Assembly: GCA_036501085.1 (NCBI GenBank)
Contig: DASYAZ010000047.1
Coordinates: 1 to 14,535 of the forward strand
Direction of reading: 5' to 3'
Length of the DNA stretch: 14,535 nucleotides
DNA from: GCA-003244245 sp036501085
GTDB taxonomy: Bacteria; Actinomycetota; Actinomycetes; Mycobacteriales; Pseudonocardiaceae
The translations under genes were made by a program, and so were the position numbers. Under the pieces are notes generated by a model that saw nothing but the letters and a program-made list of their open reading frames with translations, did not search any database and was not told the DNA's origin. This document shows positions 6,380 through 13,444 of the stretch, in pieces (within the stretch, counting starts at the first letter, position 1; each line of letters starts with the position of its first letter).

Positions 6380-7107
6380 GATACGACCTCCGTATCGCGC
6401 AGGAAGCCGCGCTCGCGGGCCACGCCGGTAAGCATGTCGCGCAGTTGCTTACGTCCCCGATGCAGCCGGGACATGACGGTCCCGATGGGGGTACCCATGA
6501 TCTCGGCGATCTCCTTGTAGGCGAATCCCTCGACATCAGCCAGGTAGACCGTCATCCGGAAATCCTCCGCGAGCTGGCTCAGCGCGTCCTTGACAGCGGA
6601 GTCGGGCAACCGGTCCAGCGCATCCATCTCCGCGGAACGCAAACCCGACGATGTGTGCTGGGCGGCCTGGGCGAGCTGCCAGTCGGTGATCTCCTCGGAG
6701 GGCTGCGCCACTGGCTGGCGCTGCCGCTTGCGGTACCCGTTGATGTAGGTGTTGGTGAGGATGCGGTACAGCCAGGCCCTGAGGTTGGTGCCGGCCCGGA
6801 AGGACTCGAAAGCCCCGTAGGCCTTGAGATAGGTCTCCTGCACGAGGTCCTCGGCATCGGCTGGGTTGCGCGTCATCCGCAGCGCCGCCGCGTAGAGCTG
6901 GTCGAGCAACGGCATCGCATCGCGCTCGAAACGCGCGGTGCGCTGTTCCGGCGTCTCCTGCGAACCCTCATCGAGGCTTTCCGGCGCGAGTTCCTCCGCC
7001 ACCGTTTTCGGACCGCCTGACACCCTAGTCCCTTCGGGGCTCGTTTCGGGCTGACCGGACTGGGTGGGCTCTGCATCACCGGCTGAGCTCACTCCGACCA
7101 CCCCCAT
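6376..7107 (-). CDS. sigR: SigR/SigH, ECF sigma factor for thiol-oxidative stress
   Basis: From ATG 7107 the protein has 243 residues. Region 2 (about 58-128) includes DAEDLVQETYLKAYGAFESF for -10 recognition and NLRAWLYRILTNTYINGYRK. Region 4 (about 174-226) has the helix-turn-helix GFAYKEIAEIMGTPIGTVMS followed by RLHRGRKQLRDML. This is the ECF group of S. coelicolor SigR and M. tuberculosis SigH, which drive thioredoxin, mycothiol and protein quality-control genes. The start is not settled: GTG 7092 would give 238 residues, and the frame is open back to GTG 7278 for a 300-residue form. The promoter at 7288-7313 favours production of that long form when SigR is active. It is followed by rsrA with a 4-base overlap, the usual operon. 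Confidence 0.93.
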   Translation of the reverse strand: MGVVGVSSAGDAEPTQSGQPETSPEGTRVSGGPKTVAEELAPESLDEGSQETPEQRTARFERDAMPLLDQLYAAALRMTRNPADAEDLVQETYLKAYGAFESFRAGTNLRAWLYRILTNTYINGYRKRQRQPVAQPSEEITDWQLAQAAQHTSSGLRSAEMDALDRLPDSAVKDALSQLAEDFRMTVYLADVEGFAYKEIAEIMGTPIGTVMSRLHRGRKQLRDMLTGVARERGFLRDTEVVS

Positions 7108-7278
7108 GCCCAGGTATGCATTAGTGGTCGAGGGTACGCGCCAACCAGGCACTCGGCTCGCTGAAGTGCTGCTCGCCGGCACCGATCCTGTTGGATGGGG
7201 CAATTGCGACCGGCCCACGACCCGGCGCTCGCGGTTTCGCCGGGGCACTGGCCGGACTTGTTCGGCTGTTGGTACCAC
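7108..7278 (-). other. Possible 57-residue N-terminal extension of SigR (SigR-prime-like)
   Basis: The frame of sigR continues without a stop from ATG 7107 up to GTG 7278. The 57 extra residues are rich in Pro, Arg and Ser and show no folded domain. In S. coelicolor an unstable isoform with 55 extra residues, called SigR-prime, is made from the SigR-dependent transcript and removed by ClpP proteases. The similar length and the promoter spacing suggest the same device here; this is inference from position. Confidence 0.5.
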
Positions 7279-7287
7279 GGCTGGAGC

Positions 7288-7313
7288 AACGCCTTACCGG
7301 GCGCCGGAATTCC
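7288..7313 (-). promoter_or_regulatory. SigR-dependent promoter of sigR-rsrA
   Basis: On the minus strand GGAAT (7309-7313) is followed by exactly 18 bases and then GTT (7288-7290), the published SigR consensus GGAAT-N18-GTT. Transcription should begin near 7281-7282, only 3-5 bases before the in-frame GTG at 7278. It would make sigR positively autoregulated and the long-isoform transcript almost leaderless. Confidence 0.8.
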
Positions 7314-7365
7314 ACCGGTTCCCGCGACCCAGGCCACCGTGGCATCCATCGCGCGTGAGTCGTAA

Positions 7366-7381
7366 CACCGCTTGAGCGGTG
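7366..7381 (-). terminator. Small hairpin downstream of the alpha/beta hydrolase gene
   Basis: CACCGCT (7366-7372) is the perfect inverse of AGCGGTG (7375-7381), with two bases between; as RNA it would fold as 6 bp with a TTGA loop. It lies between the hydrolase stop (7490) and the sigR promoter on the same strand. It could insulate sigR from readthrough or be an operator. The rest of 7314-7489 shows no gene. Confidence 0.3.
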
Positions 7382-7489
7382 GGCACGTCGTGGCCAGGAC
7401 CAACCTTGTGTGCGCCGAGGGGCACTGCCCCACACCGACGTCCGACCTGTCGTGGGCGAGGTCTACCAGCTCGCCGGCGCCTCGCGTTG

Positions 7490-8092
7490 TCAGGCACTCA
7501 CCAGACGAAGCCACTGCTCCACGGCGTGTCCCACTGCGCCGGGATCGGCCTTCAGGGAGTGATCACCCGGTACCAGCACGACCTCGCGGCCAGCCGCGGG
7601 CCCGGGACGGCCGAAGGGGTCCCGCTCGCCCTGCACGACGAGCAGCGGCACCCCCACCCCCTCGAGTTCGGGCATCCGGCTGCGATCCGGACGTCCCGGC
7701 GGGTGCACCGGAAAGGCCAGGCAGAGCACACCCACCGCAGCGCCTGCGGCCGCGGTCCGGCACGCCACCCGGGCTCCCGACGATCGGCCGCCGAACAGCA
7801 GCGGCACGCCGGCGAACACCCCGCTGGCGAGAGCGGAGACCACGGCCAGCCATGCCTCGTCCAGTTGCCGGGCCGGAGCGGGGGCGCACCGGCCCGCAAC
7901 CCGATAGGGCTGGGTCACCAGCGCTACGTGCACCCCGCTCGCTGTCGCCGACCTCGCAGCAGCCGCCAGATCGGGTGCACTGGTGGAACCTCCTGCCCCG
8001 TGCCCGAGCAGCAGCGCCGCACGACCCGGCGGGCCGTACCGCAGCTCGACCTCGGCCAGACCGTGCGGCGTCGGGATGCTCAGCCCACTCAC
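7490..8092 (-). CDS. Alpha/beta hydrolase (dienelactone hydrolase / KANL3-Tex30 type)
   Basis: The 200-residue protein has the alpha/beta hydrolase layout. LLLGHGAGG (28-35) forms the oxyanion region. GGRSSGAR gives the nucleophile elbow G-R-S104-S-G, the acid is D158 in QGERDPFG, and the base is H178 in PGDHSLK. The short length and the GHGAG start resemble the Tex30/KANL3-like bacterial hydrolases of unknown substrate. The GTG start at 8092 overlaps the TGA of the SRAP gene (GTGA), so it is translationally coupled and second in that operon. A role tied to SRAP is not known. Confidence 0.85.
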   Translation of the reverse strand: MSGLSIPTPHGLAEVELRYGPPGRAALLLGHGAGGSTSAPDLAAAARSATASGVHVALVTQPYRVAGRCAPAPARQLDEAWLAVVSALASGVFAGVPLLFGGRSSGARVACRTAAAGAAVGVLCLAFPVHPPGRPDRSRMPELEGVGVPLLVVQGERDPFGRPGPAAGREVVLVPGDHSLKADPGAVGHAVEQWLRLVSA

Positions 8093-8874
8093 CGGCGCGG
8101 ATCCAGCGCCGGATCGGCCGGCTCACCGTCGAGATCCAGCAGCGCAGGCTGCTCCGGCTCGACCCGGTCCAGCAGCTCCGGGCCACTGTTCCGGACGTTG
8201 TTCACCGCCGTGGAGACCGGCCGCAGCTCGAGTGCGTCCACCAATGACGCCGGCGGCGGCGCGAGCAACTCCGGGGGAACGTCGAAGTCCGGGTCCAGCC
8301 ACCCCTGCCACGCCGCCGGGGGCAGCAGCAGCGGCATCCGATCGTGGATCTCGGCGAGCGGGCCCACCGCGTCAGTGGTCAGCACCGCACAGGTCACCAG
8401 CACGGGGTTGTCCAGGGCCTTCGAGTCGCGCCAGATCGACCACAACCCCGCCATGGCCAACCCGGAGCCATCCGCCGGAGTGATGAAGAACGGCTGCTTG
8501 TGGGTGCCCCGGCGCTGCCATTCGTACCACCCGTCGGCGGGCAGCAGGCAGCGCCGCCGAGCCACCGCGTCGCGGAACGCAGGTTTGGTGACCGCGCTCT
8601 CGGCCCGGGCGTTGATCAGCCGCGACCCGATTCCCGGGTCCTTGGCCCAATGCGGCACCAGACCCCAGCGCATCACCCGGATGCCGCGCACGGTGCAGTC
8701 CGGGTCGGGGGCGCCCTCGGCGTCGCGCGGATGCCGTGTCACCACCGAGAGCACCGGTGTGGTGGGCGCCACGTTGTACCCCGCCCCGGGAGCGGCGCCG
8801 TCGGTCTGGTCGACGGCGTCGAAATCGACCGCCAGCGTCGCGGGATCGCGGGTGGAGGCATACCTGCCGCACAT
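8089..8874 (-). CDS. SOS response-associated peptidase (SRAP, YedK/HMCES family)
   Basis: The 261-residue protein begins MCGRY at ATG 8874. The initiator Met is removed so that C2 becomes the N-terminal nucleophile that crosslinks to abasic sites in single-stranded DNA. Other active-site residues are present: N34 (GYNVAPT), E92 (NARAES) and H177 (EIHDRMP). MRWGLVPHWAKD and CLLPADGWYEWQ are family signatures. The product shields abasic sites as a DNA-protein crosslink during replication. The start is certain because C2 must follow Met; the frame upstream is not conserved. The counterpart in M. tuberculosis is Rv3226c, also divergent from aroA. The C-terminal 35 residues are acidic and probably disordered. 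Confidence 0.95.
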   Translation of the reverse strand: MCGRYASTRDPATLAVDFDAVDQTDGAAPGAGYNVAPTTPVLSVVTRHPRDAEGAPDPDCTVRGIRVMRWGLVPHWAKDPGIGSRLINARAESAVTKPAFRDAVARRRCLLPADGWYEWQRRGTHKQPFFITPADGSGLAMAGLWSIWRDSKALDNPVLVTCAVLTTDAVGPLAEIHDRMPLLLPPAAWQGWLDPDFDVPPELLAPPPASLVDALELRPVSTAVNNVRNSGPELLDRVEPEQPALLDLDGEPADPALDPRR

Positions 8875-8966
8875 GGATCCATCGTGGCACGCCGGTACGC
8901 CATGCTCGGGTAGACACCGGTTCAGGTGCGCCCCGAGTGGGCCCACGAATAGGCAATGATGGCGTC
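8875..8966. promoter_or_regulatory. Divergent SRAP / aroA upstream region
   Basis: Only 92 bp separate the two divergent starts, so both promoters must lie here or inside the opposite gene. TAGGCA at 8950-8955 could be a -10 box for aroA, with a very short leader, which would fit the absence of a good ribosome binding site. No matching -35 was found. Confidence 0.3.
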
Positions 8967-10262
8967 ATGACGACCGCACCCCACCAACCGTGGATCGCAC
9001 CGCGGGCGCCCGGCCCGGTGCACGCCACCGTCACGGTGCCGGGATCGAAGTCGATCACCAACCGGGCGCTGCTGCTGACCGCGCTGGCCGGCACCGGCGG
9101 CGCCGTCCGGGGCGCGCTGCGCAGCCGGGACACCGATCTCATGGCCGGGGCCCTGCGCGCGCTGGGGGTGCCGGTGACCAGCCGCGGGGACCAGGTGGAC
9201 GTCGGCGCGCACGAGGGTCTCCGCGGGGGCGCCGGCACCGTGGACTGCGGCCTGGCCGGCACCGTCATGCGGTTCGTCCCGCCGCTGGCCGCGCTGGCCC
9301 GGGGCACCATCCGGTTCGACGGCGACGAGCAGGCCCGGCAGCGACCGATGATCACGGTGCTGACCGCGCTGCGTGCTCTCGGTGCCCGCGTCGAGGGGGA
9401 TGCGCTGCCCTTCGAGCTGCACGGCACCGGCCGGTTGCCCGGCGGCGAGGTGCGCATCGACGCGTCGGGGTCGTCGCAGTTCGTCTCCGGGTTGCTGCTT
9501 TCTGCCGCCGGCTACGAGGGCGGCATCACCATCCACCATGACGGCCCGCCGGTTCCGTCGCTGCCGCACATCGAGATGACCGTTCAGATGCTCACCGACC
9601 GGGGAGTGAAGGTGGACACCGACGGTTCCACCTGGTGGCAGGTGACCCCGGGTCCCGTCGCCGGTGGCGACTGGGACGTCGAGCCGGACCTGTCCAACGC
9701 CGCGGTGTTCCTGGCCGCGGCGGCGATCACCGGCGGGCGGGTGCGGGTGCCGGGCTGGCCGCAACACACCACCCAGGCGGGGGATGCGATCCGGGCGATG
9801 CTGGCTGCGATGGGTTGCGCGGTGCACCCGGAGGAGCACGCTCTGACCGTCTCCGGGCCCGATCAGCTCACCGGCCTGGACGCCGACCTACACGACGTGG
9901 GGGAACTCACCCCCACCGTGGCGGCACTGGCGGCGCTGGCCAGTGGACCGTCGAGGTTGCGCGGGATCGCGCACCTGCGCGGGCACGAGACCAACCGGCT
10001 GGCCGCGCTGGCCGCCGAGCTCACGGCGCTGGGCGGCGAGGTTCGGGAGACCCCGGACGGGCTGGAGATCCATCCCCGGCCGTTGCGCGGGGACCCCGAC
10101 CGCCCCTGGGGGGTCTACGCCGATCACCGGATGGCCACCGCGGGCGCGATCCTGGGTCTGGTGGTGCCGGGGATCGCGGTCGATGACATCGCCGCGACGA
10201 CCAAGACGCTGCCAGGGTTCCCGGCAGCCTGGTCGGCGATGCTGGCCGGCGGTGCCGCCTGA
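8967..10262 (+). CDS. aroA: 3-phosphoshikimate 1-carboxyvinyltransferase (EPSP synthase)
   Basis: The 431-residue enzyme transfers the enolpyruvyl group of PEP to shikimate 3-phosphate, the sixth step of the shikimate pathway. Recognised motifs are PGSKSITNR (25-33, substrate phosphate binding), CGLAGTVMRF (94-103), DGDEQARQRPM (118-128), SGSSQFVSGLLL, the D310/E313 region (DLHDVGELTPTVAAL) and DHRMATAGA (386-394). The proline that follows the GNAGTAMR loop in the E. coli enzyme (P101) is Phe here. I believe this is normal in actinobacterial AroA, so nothing is claimed about inhibitor response. ATG 8967 fits the expected N-terminus, though the ribosome binding site is weak. The stop TGA overlaps the first repeat leading into rsgA. 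Confidence 0.96.
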   Translation: MTTAPHQPWIAPRAPGPVHATVTVPGSKSITNRALLLTALAGTGGAVRGALRSRDTDLMAGALRALGVPVTSRGDQVDVGAHEGLRGGAGTVDCGLAGTVMRFVPPLAALARGTIRFDGDEQARQRPMITVLTALRALGARVEGDALPFELHGTGRLPGGEVRIDASGSSQFVSGLLLSAAGYEGGITIHHDGPPVPSLPHIEMTVQMLTDRGVKVDTDGSTWWQVTPGPVAGGDWDVEPDLSNAAVFLAAAAITGGRVRVPGWPQHTTQAGDAIRAMLAAMGCAVHPEEHALTVSGPDQLTGLDADLHDVGELTPTVAALAALASGPSRLRGIAHLRGHETNRLAALAAELTALGGEVRETPDGLEIHPRPLRGDPDRPWGVYADHRMATAGAILGLVVPGIAVDDIAATTKTLPGFPAAWSAMLAGGAA

Positions 10263-10339
10263 GCCGGCCCGGTCGCCTGTGCTGGCTGAGCCGGCCGGAT
10301 CGCCTCTGCCGGCTGAGCCGGCCAAACCGGCGCGGTCTC
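10259..10339 (+). repeat. Three 27-bp tandem repeats at the aroA-rsgA junction
   Basis: Units lie at 10259-10285, 10286-10312 and 10313-10339. Each begins CTGAGCCGGCC; units 1 and 2 are identical at 23 of 27 positions, and unit 3 diverges after its first 11 bases. The first unit starts on the aroA stop (CTGA). The unit length is a multiple of three, and in the rsgA frame each reads L-S-R-P-x-R, so the repeat is compatible with being translated. Confidence 0.75.
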
Positions 10340-10429
10340 GACGAATCCGACATCCGGGTCCGGCCGGGACGCCACGGTTCCCGCCCCCGCACCAAGCGCC
10401 GCCCGGAGCACGCCGACGCGACACCCGCG
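10259..10429 (+). other. Probable translated N-terminus of RsgA without a standard start codon
   Basis: In frame with ATG 10430, the sequence from 10337 reads LDESDIRVRPGR, then SRPRTKRRPEHADA. This is the conserved basic N-terminus of actinobacterial RsgA. That frame is open back to a TGA at 10184-10186, yet contains no ATG, GTG or TTG before 10430. CTG occurs at the head of each 27-bp unit (10259, 10286, 10313). Related proteins that I recall begin MSRRGLDESD, which suggests an ancestral GTG has become CTG. A CTG start or an unseen sequence error would explain it. Confidence 0.6.
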
Positions 10430-11305
10430 ATGGTGGTGGCAGTGGATCGGGGCCGGTGGACCTGCGCACCCGAGGGCGACCCCACCCTGCGGGTCACCGC
10501 GATGCGGGCCCGCGAGTTGGGGCGCACCCCGGTGGTGGTGGGTGACCGGGTCTGGCTGGTCGGCCAGGTCAGTGGCGCGCCGGAAGGGCTGGTCCGGATC
10601 GTGCGGGTCGACGATCGGTCCAGCGTGTTGCGCCGCACCGCTGATGACACCGACCCCACCGAGCGGATCGTGGTGGCCAACGCCGAGCAGCTGCTCATCG
10701 TGGCCTCGCTGGCCGATCCGCCGCCCCGCACCGGGTTGATCGATCGGTGCCTGGTGGCCGCCTACGCCGGCGGGCTGGAACCAGTGCTGTGCCTGACCAA
10801 GCGGGACCTCGCCTCGCCGGACGCGGTGCTGGAACGCTACGCAGCGCTGGAGCTGCCGGTGCTGGTCACCGCCCCGCTGGCGGGGATCGACGCGGTGCGG
10901 GAACGGCTGGCGGGCCGGGTCTCGGCACTGGTCGGGCACTCCGGGGTGGGCAAGTCGACGCTGGTGAACCGGCTGGTACCGGACGCCTACCGGGTCACCG
11001 GGGCGGTCAGCGGGGTGGGGAAAGGCAGGCACACCTCCAGCTCCGTCGTGGCGCTGCCACTGCCAGGCGGCGGGTGGGTGGTGGACACGCCAGGCATCCG
11101 CTCCTTCGGGCTGGCGCACGTACACCCGGACGACGTGGTCAGCGCCTTCGCCGACCTGGCCGGGGCGATCGCGAACTGCCCGCGGGGCTGCACCCACCTC
11201 GGCCCCCCAGCGGACCCGGAGTGCGCGCTCGACGAGCTCGACGGCGCCGCCCACCGCCGGGCGATGTCGGTCCGTCGCCTGCTGGCGACGCTCGTGAGTG
11301 CGTAA
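10430..11305 (+). CDS. rsgA: RsgA, ribosome small subunit-dependent GTPase
   Basis: RsgA is a late assembly factor of the 30S subunit whose GTPase is stimulated by the ribosome. The reading from ATG 10430 (291 residues) starts directly at the OB-fold (MVVAVDRGRW). It continues with the circularly permuted GTPase: G4 TKRD (123-126), G1 GHSGVGKST (169-177), G2 GKGRHTSS, G3 DTPG (219-222). A C-terminal zinc knuckle follows with C250, C254, H256 and C265. Homologs are about 330 residues, and the missing part is encoded upstream (10259-10429), so 10430 is only the first standard start codon and not my preferred start. There is no ribosome binding site before it. It is cotranscribed with aroA. The last residues LVSA and the stop lie in the palindrome 11290-11337. 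Confidence 0.92.
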   Translation: MVVAVDRGRWTCAPEGDPTLRVTAMRARELGRTPVVVGDRVWLVGQVSGAPEGLVRIVRVDDRSSVLRRTADDTDPTERIVVANAEQLLIVASLADPPPRTGLIDRCLVAAYAGGLEPVLCLTKRDLASPDAVLERYAALELPVLVTAPLAGIDAVRERLAGRVSALVGHSGVGKSTLVNRLVPDAYRVTGAVSGVGKGRHTSSSVVALPLPGGGWVVDTPGIRSFGLAHVHPDDVVSAFADLAGAIANCPRGCTHLGPPADPECALDELDGAAHRRAMSVRRLLATLVSA

Positions 11306-11337
11306 CAGTGTTTTAACACTGTTACGCACTCACGAGC
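11290..11337. terminator. Perfect 23-bp-arm palindrome ending rsgA and pruA
   Basis: Left arm 11290-11312 and right arm 11315-11337 are perfect inverse copies with only TT between. The arms include GTGAGTGCGTAACAGTG and its mirror. The TAA of rsgA (11303-11305) and the TAA of pruA (11322-11324) are symmetric positions in the two arms. It can form a very stable hairpin in either transcript. There is no U-tract outside the stem. Confidence 0.85.
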
Positions 11338-12923
11338 CGTTCCTTGATCGCGCGGGGGCTGGTCCAGCGCAGCAGGTTCATCAGTGAGCCTGCCTTGTCG
11401 TTGGTGCCCGAGGCGCGGGAGCCGCCGAAAGGCTGGCGGCCCACGATCGACCCGGTGGGCTTGTCGTTGAGGTAGAAGTTGCCGGCGGCGAACCGGAGCG
11501 CGGCCTGGGCCTGCACCACGGCCTGGCGGTCGGTGGCGAACAGTGCGCCGGTCAGGGCGTAGGGGCTGGTGGAGTCGACCGTCTCGAGGATCGCCGGGTA
11601 GGCATCATCGGGGTAGATGTGCACAGCCAGGATCGGGCCGAAGTACTCGGTGGCGAACACCTCGTGCCGGGCCTCGGCGCAGAGCAGCACCGTGGGCTGG
11701 ACGAACCAGCCCTGCGAACCGTCGCAACCACCGCCGGCGAGGAACTCGATCGACGAGTCGGTGGCGAGGCGCTCCAGGAGGTCACGGTGCTTGGCGAAAG
11801 CCCGCGCGTCGATCACCGCGCCGCCGAAGTTCGACAGGTCGGTGACGTCGCCGTAGCGGATCGCCCGGGTGCCGTCGGCGAGCTGCTCGCGCAGGCCGGC
11901 CTCCCATAGTGACCGGGCGATATAGGCGCGGGATACCGCGGAGCACTTCTGACCCTGGTACTCGAACGCCCCGCGGACCAGCGCGTCAGCCACTGCGGAC
12001 ACCTCGGCCGAGGGGTGCGCCACCACGAAGTCCTTACCCCCGGTCTCCCCCACGATCCGCGGGTAGCTGCGGTAGCGGTCCAGGTGATCGGCGATGGTGC
12101 GCCAGAGCTTCTTGAAGGTCGTGGTGGAACCGGTGAAGTGCAGCCCGGCGAAGTGCGGATCGGTCAGGGCCACCTCGCTGACCGCGGCGCCGTCCCCGGT
12201 AACCAGGTTGATCACCCCGGGCGGCAGGCCGGCGGCTTCGAGCAACCGCATCGTCTCGTGCGCGGCGAGCTGCTGGGTCGGGGTGGGCTTCCACACCACG
12301 GTGTTGCCCATCAATGCCGGTGCGGTGGGCAGGTTCCCGGCGATCGCGGTGAAGTTGAACGGGGTGATCGCGGTGACGAACCCGTCCAGCGGGCGGTAGT
12401 CCATCCGGTTCCACTCACCGGGCACCGACTCCGGTTGTTCGGCCAGAATCCGGCGGGCGTAGTGCACGTTGAACCGCCAGAAGTCGATCAGCTCGCAGGC
12501 GGCGTCGATCTCCGCCTGCTGCACCGACTTCGACTGGCCGAGCATGGTGGCGGCGTTGAGCGTGTCCCGCCACGGTCCGGCAGCCAGATCCGCAGCTCGC
12601 AGCAGGACCGCAGCCCGCTCGTCGAAAGGCATCGCATGCCAGGCCGGGGCGGCGTCCATCGCAGCGCGGACCGCGTCGGCGACATCGGTGGCGGTGGCCT
12701 GCGCGCTGGTGCCCAGCACGTGGGCGTGCCGGTGCGGTGCCACCACGGTGAAGGGTGCCCCACCCGCCATCCGCTGCACCCCGCCGATGGTCATGGTCAG
12801 CTCGACCGGGTCCGCGGAACGCTCCGCGAGCGTGCGAACCAGCGACTCGCGCTCCGGGGTCTGCGGGGCGTAGCCACGCACCGGCTCATTGCGCGGTACC
12901 GGCGTGGAAGTGATCGCGTCCAT
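11322..12923 (-). CDS. pruA: L-glutamate gamma-semialdehyde (1-pyrroline-5-carboxylate) dehydrogenase
   Basis: The 533-residue aldehyde dehydrogenase oxidises glutamate semialdehyde to glutamate with NAD+, the second step of proline breakdown. Family motifs are ITPFNFTAIAGNLP (cofactor site), VVWKPTP (K212), ETGGKDF with catalytic Glu E293, and YQGQKCSAVSRAYI with nucleophile C327. PFGGSRASGTNDKAG lies near the C-terminus. The length and the DYRPLDGFV and SGTNDKAG segments fit the single-domain P5C dehydrogenase rather than a bifunctional PutA. ATG 12923 is preferred over the start five codons earlier because it gives MDAITSTPVP and clears the stop of the upstream gene by 11 bases. No proline dehydrogenase gene is in view. 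It is second in an operon behind the DUF6912-like gene. Confidence 0.95.
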   Translation of the reverse strand: MDAITSTPVPRNEPVRGYAPQTPERESLVRTLAERSADPVELTMTIGGVQRMAGGAPFTVVAPHRHAHVLGTSAQATATDVADAVRAAMDAAPAWHAMPFDERAAVLLRAADLAAGPWRDTLNAATMLGQSKSVQQAEIDAACELIDFWRFNVHYARRILAEQPESVPGEWNRMDYRPLDGFVTAITPFNFTAIAGNLPTAPALMGNTVVWKPTPTQQLAAHETMRLLEAAGLPPGVINLVTGDGAAVSEVALTDPHFAGLHFTGSTTTFKKLWRTIADHLDRYRSYPRIVGETGGKDFVVAHPSAEVSAVADALVRGAFEYQGQKCSAVSRAYIARSLWEAGLREQLADGTRAIRYGDVTDLSNFGGAVIDARAFAKHRDLLERLATDSSIEFLAGGGCDGSQGWFVQPTVLLCAEARHEVFATEYFGPILAVHIYPDDAYPAILETVDSTSPYALTGALFATDRQAVVQAQAALRFAAGNFYLNDKPTGSIVGRQPFGGSRASGTNDKAGSLMNLLRWTSPRAIKERLVSA

Positions 12924-12934
12924 AGCAGGATCTC

Positions 12935-13438
12935 TCACAACAGTTCGAGCAGGAAAGGGACCTCTTGGCTGGCGTACCAGGCCATCTCGTGATCCTCGGC
13001 CTCGCCGAGAGCGAACTCGGCATCCGGATCACCGAGGTCAGCCGCGTCCACCACCGCGGCCGCGGCCCGCACTGCGCCCTCTGCCTCAGCCACATCGACG
13101 TGGATCGCCGCGACCGACCGGGTCGGTACCGCGCCGGCGAGCGTCACGGCGGCGTCATCGAGGTCGGGCCGCCACTGCACGGGTTCGACGTCGGCGGCCA
13201 CCACGACTCGGCGGGCGATCGCCGCCGGATCACCGTCGAGGTCCAGGGCCAGCAAGCGCAGCGAGGCCCGGGCGGCCTCGTTCATCGCCGCGTACTCCAG
13301 TTCCTCGGTGTCGCCGGCCGCATAGGACTCGCGCAGCATGGGGGTGAGCGCGAAGGCGAGTCCGGAGACCGGAACCAGCTCCCCGGACTCGACGAACGTG
13401 CGCAACATCGCGAGCGTGGCGGGGATGTAAACCCTCAT
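12935..13438 (-). CDS. DUF6912-like conserved actinobacterial protein
   Basis: The 167-residue soluble protein starts MRVYIPATLAMLRTFVESGE, the usual opening of the DUF6912 family, so ATG 13438 is secure; the frame upstream is not protein-like. Further features are EELEYAAMNEAARASLRLLA, VVVAADVEPVQW and an acidic C-terminus (EAEDHEMAWYASQEVPFLLE). No catalytic motif is recognised and the function is unknown. It is probably translated from a leaderless mRNA (see 13445-13450). The stop lies 11 bases before the pruA start, implying cotranscription. Confidence 0.8.
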   Translation of the reverse strand: MRVYIPATLAMLRTFVESGELVPVSGLAFALTPMLRESYAAGDTEELEYAAMNEAARASLRLLALDLDGDPAAIARRVVVAADVEPVQWRPDLDDAAVTLAGAVPTRSVAAIHVDVAEAEGAVRAAAAVVDAADLGDPDAEFALGEAEDHEMAWYASQEVPFLLELL

Positions 13439-13444
13439 CAGTGG

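Noticed and set aside
7379..8959. Plus-strand open frame of 526 codons
   Set aside because: It is antisense to the alpha/beta hydrolase and SRAP genes, both with clear active-site motifs; its composition is Arg/Pro/Ser-biased and has no domain.
8736..8966. Upstream extension of aroA into the SRAP gene
   Set aside because: The extra residues are Arg/Pro-rich shadow of SRAP; MTTAPHQPWIAP at 8967 fits family N-termini.
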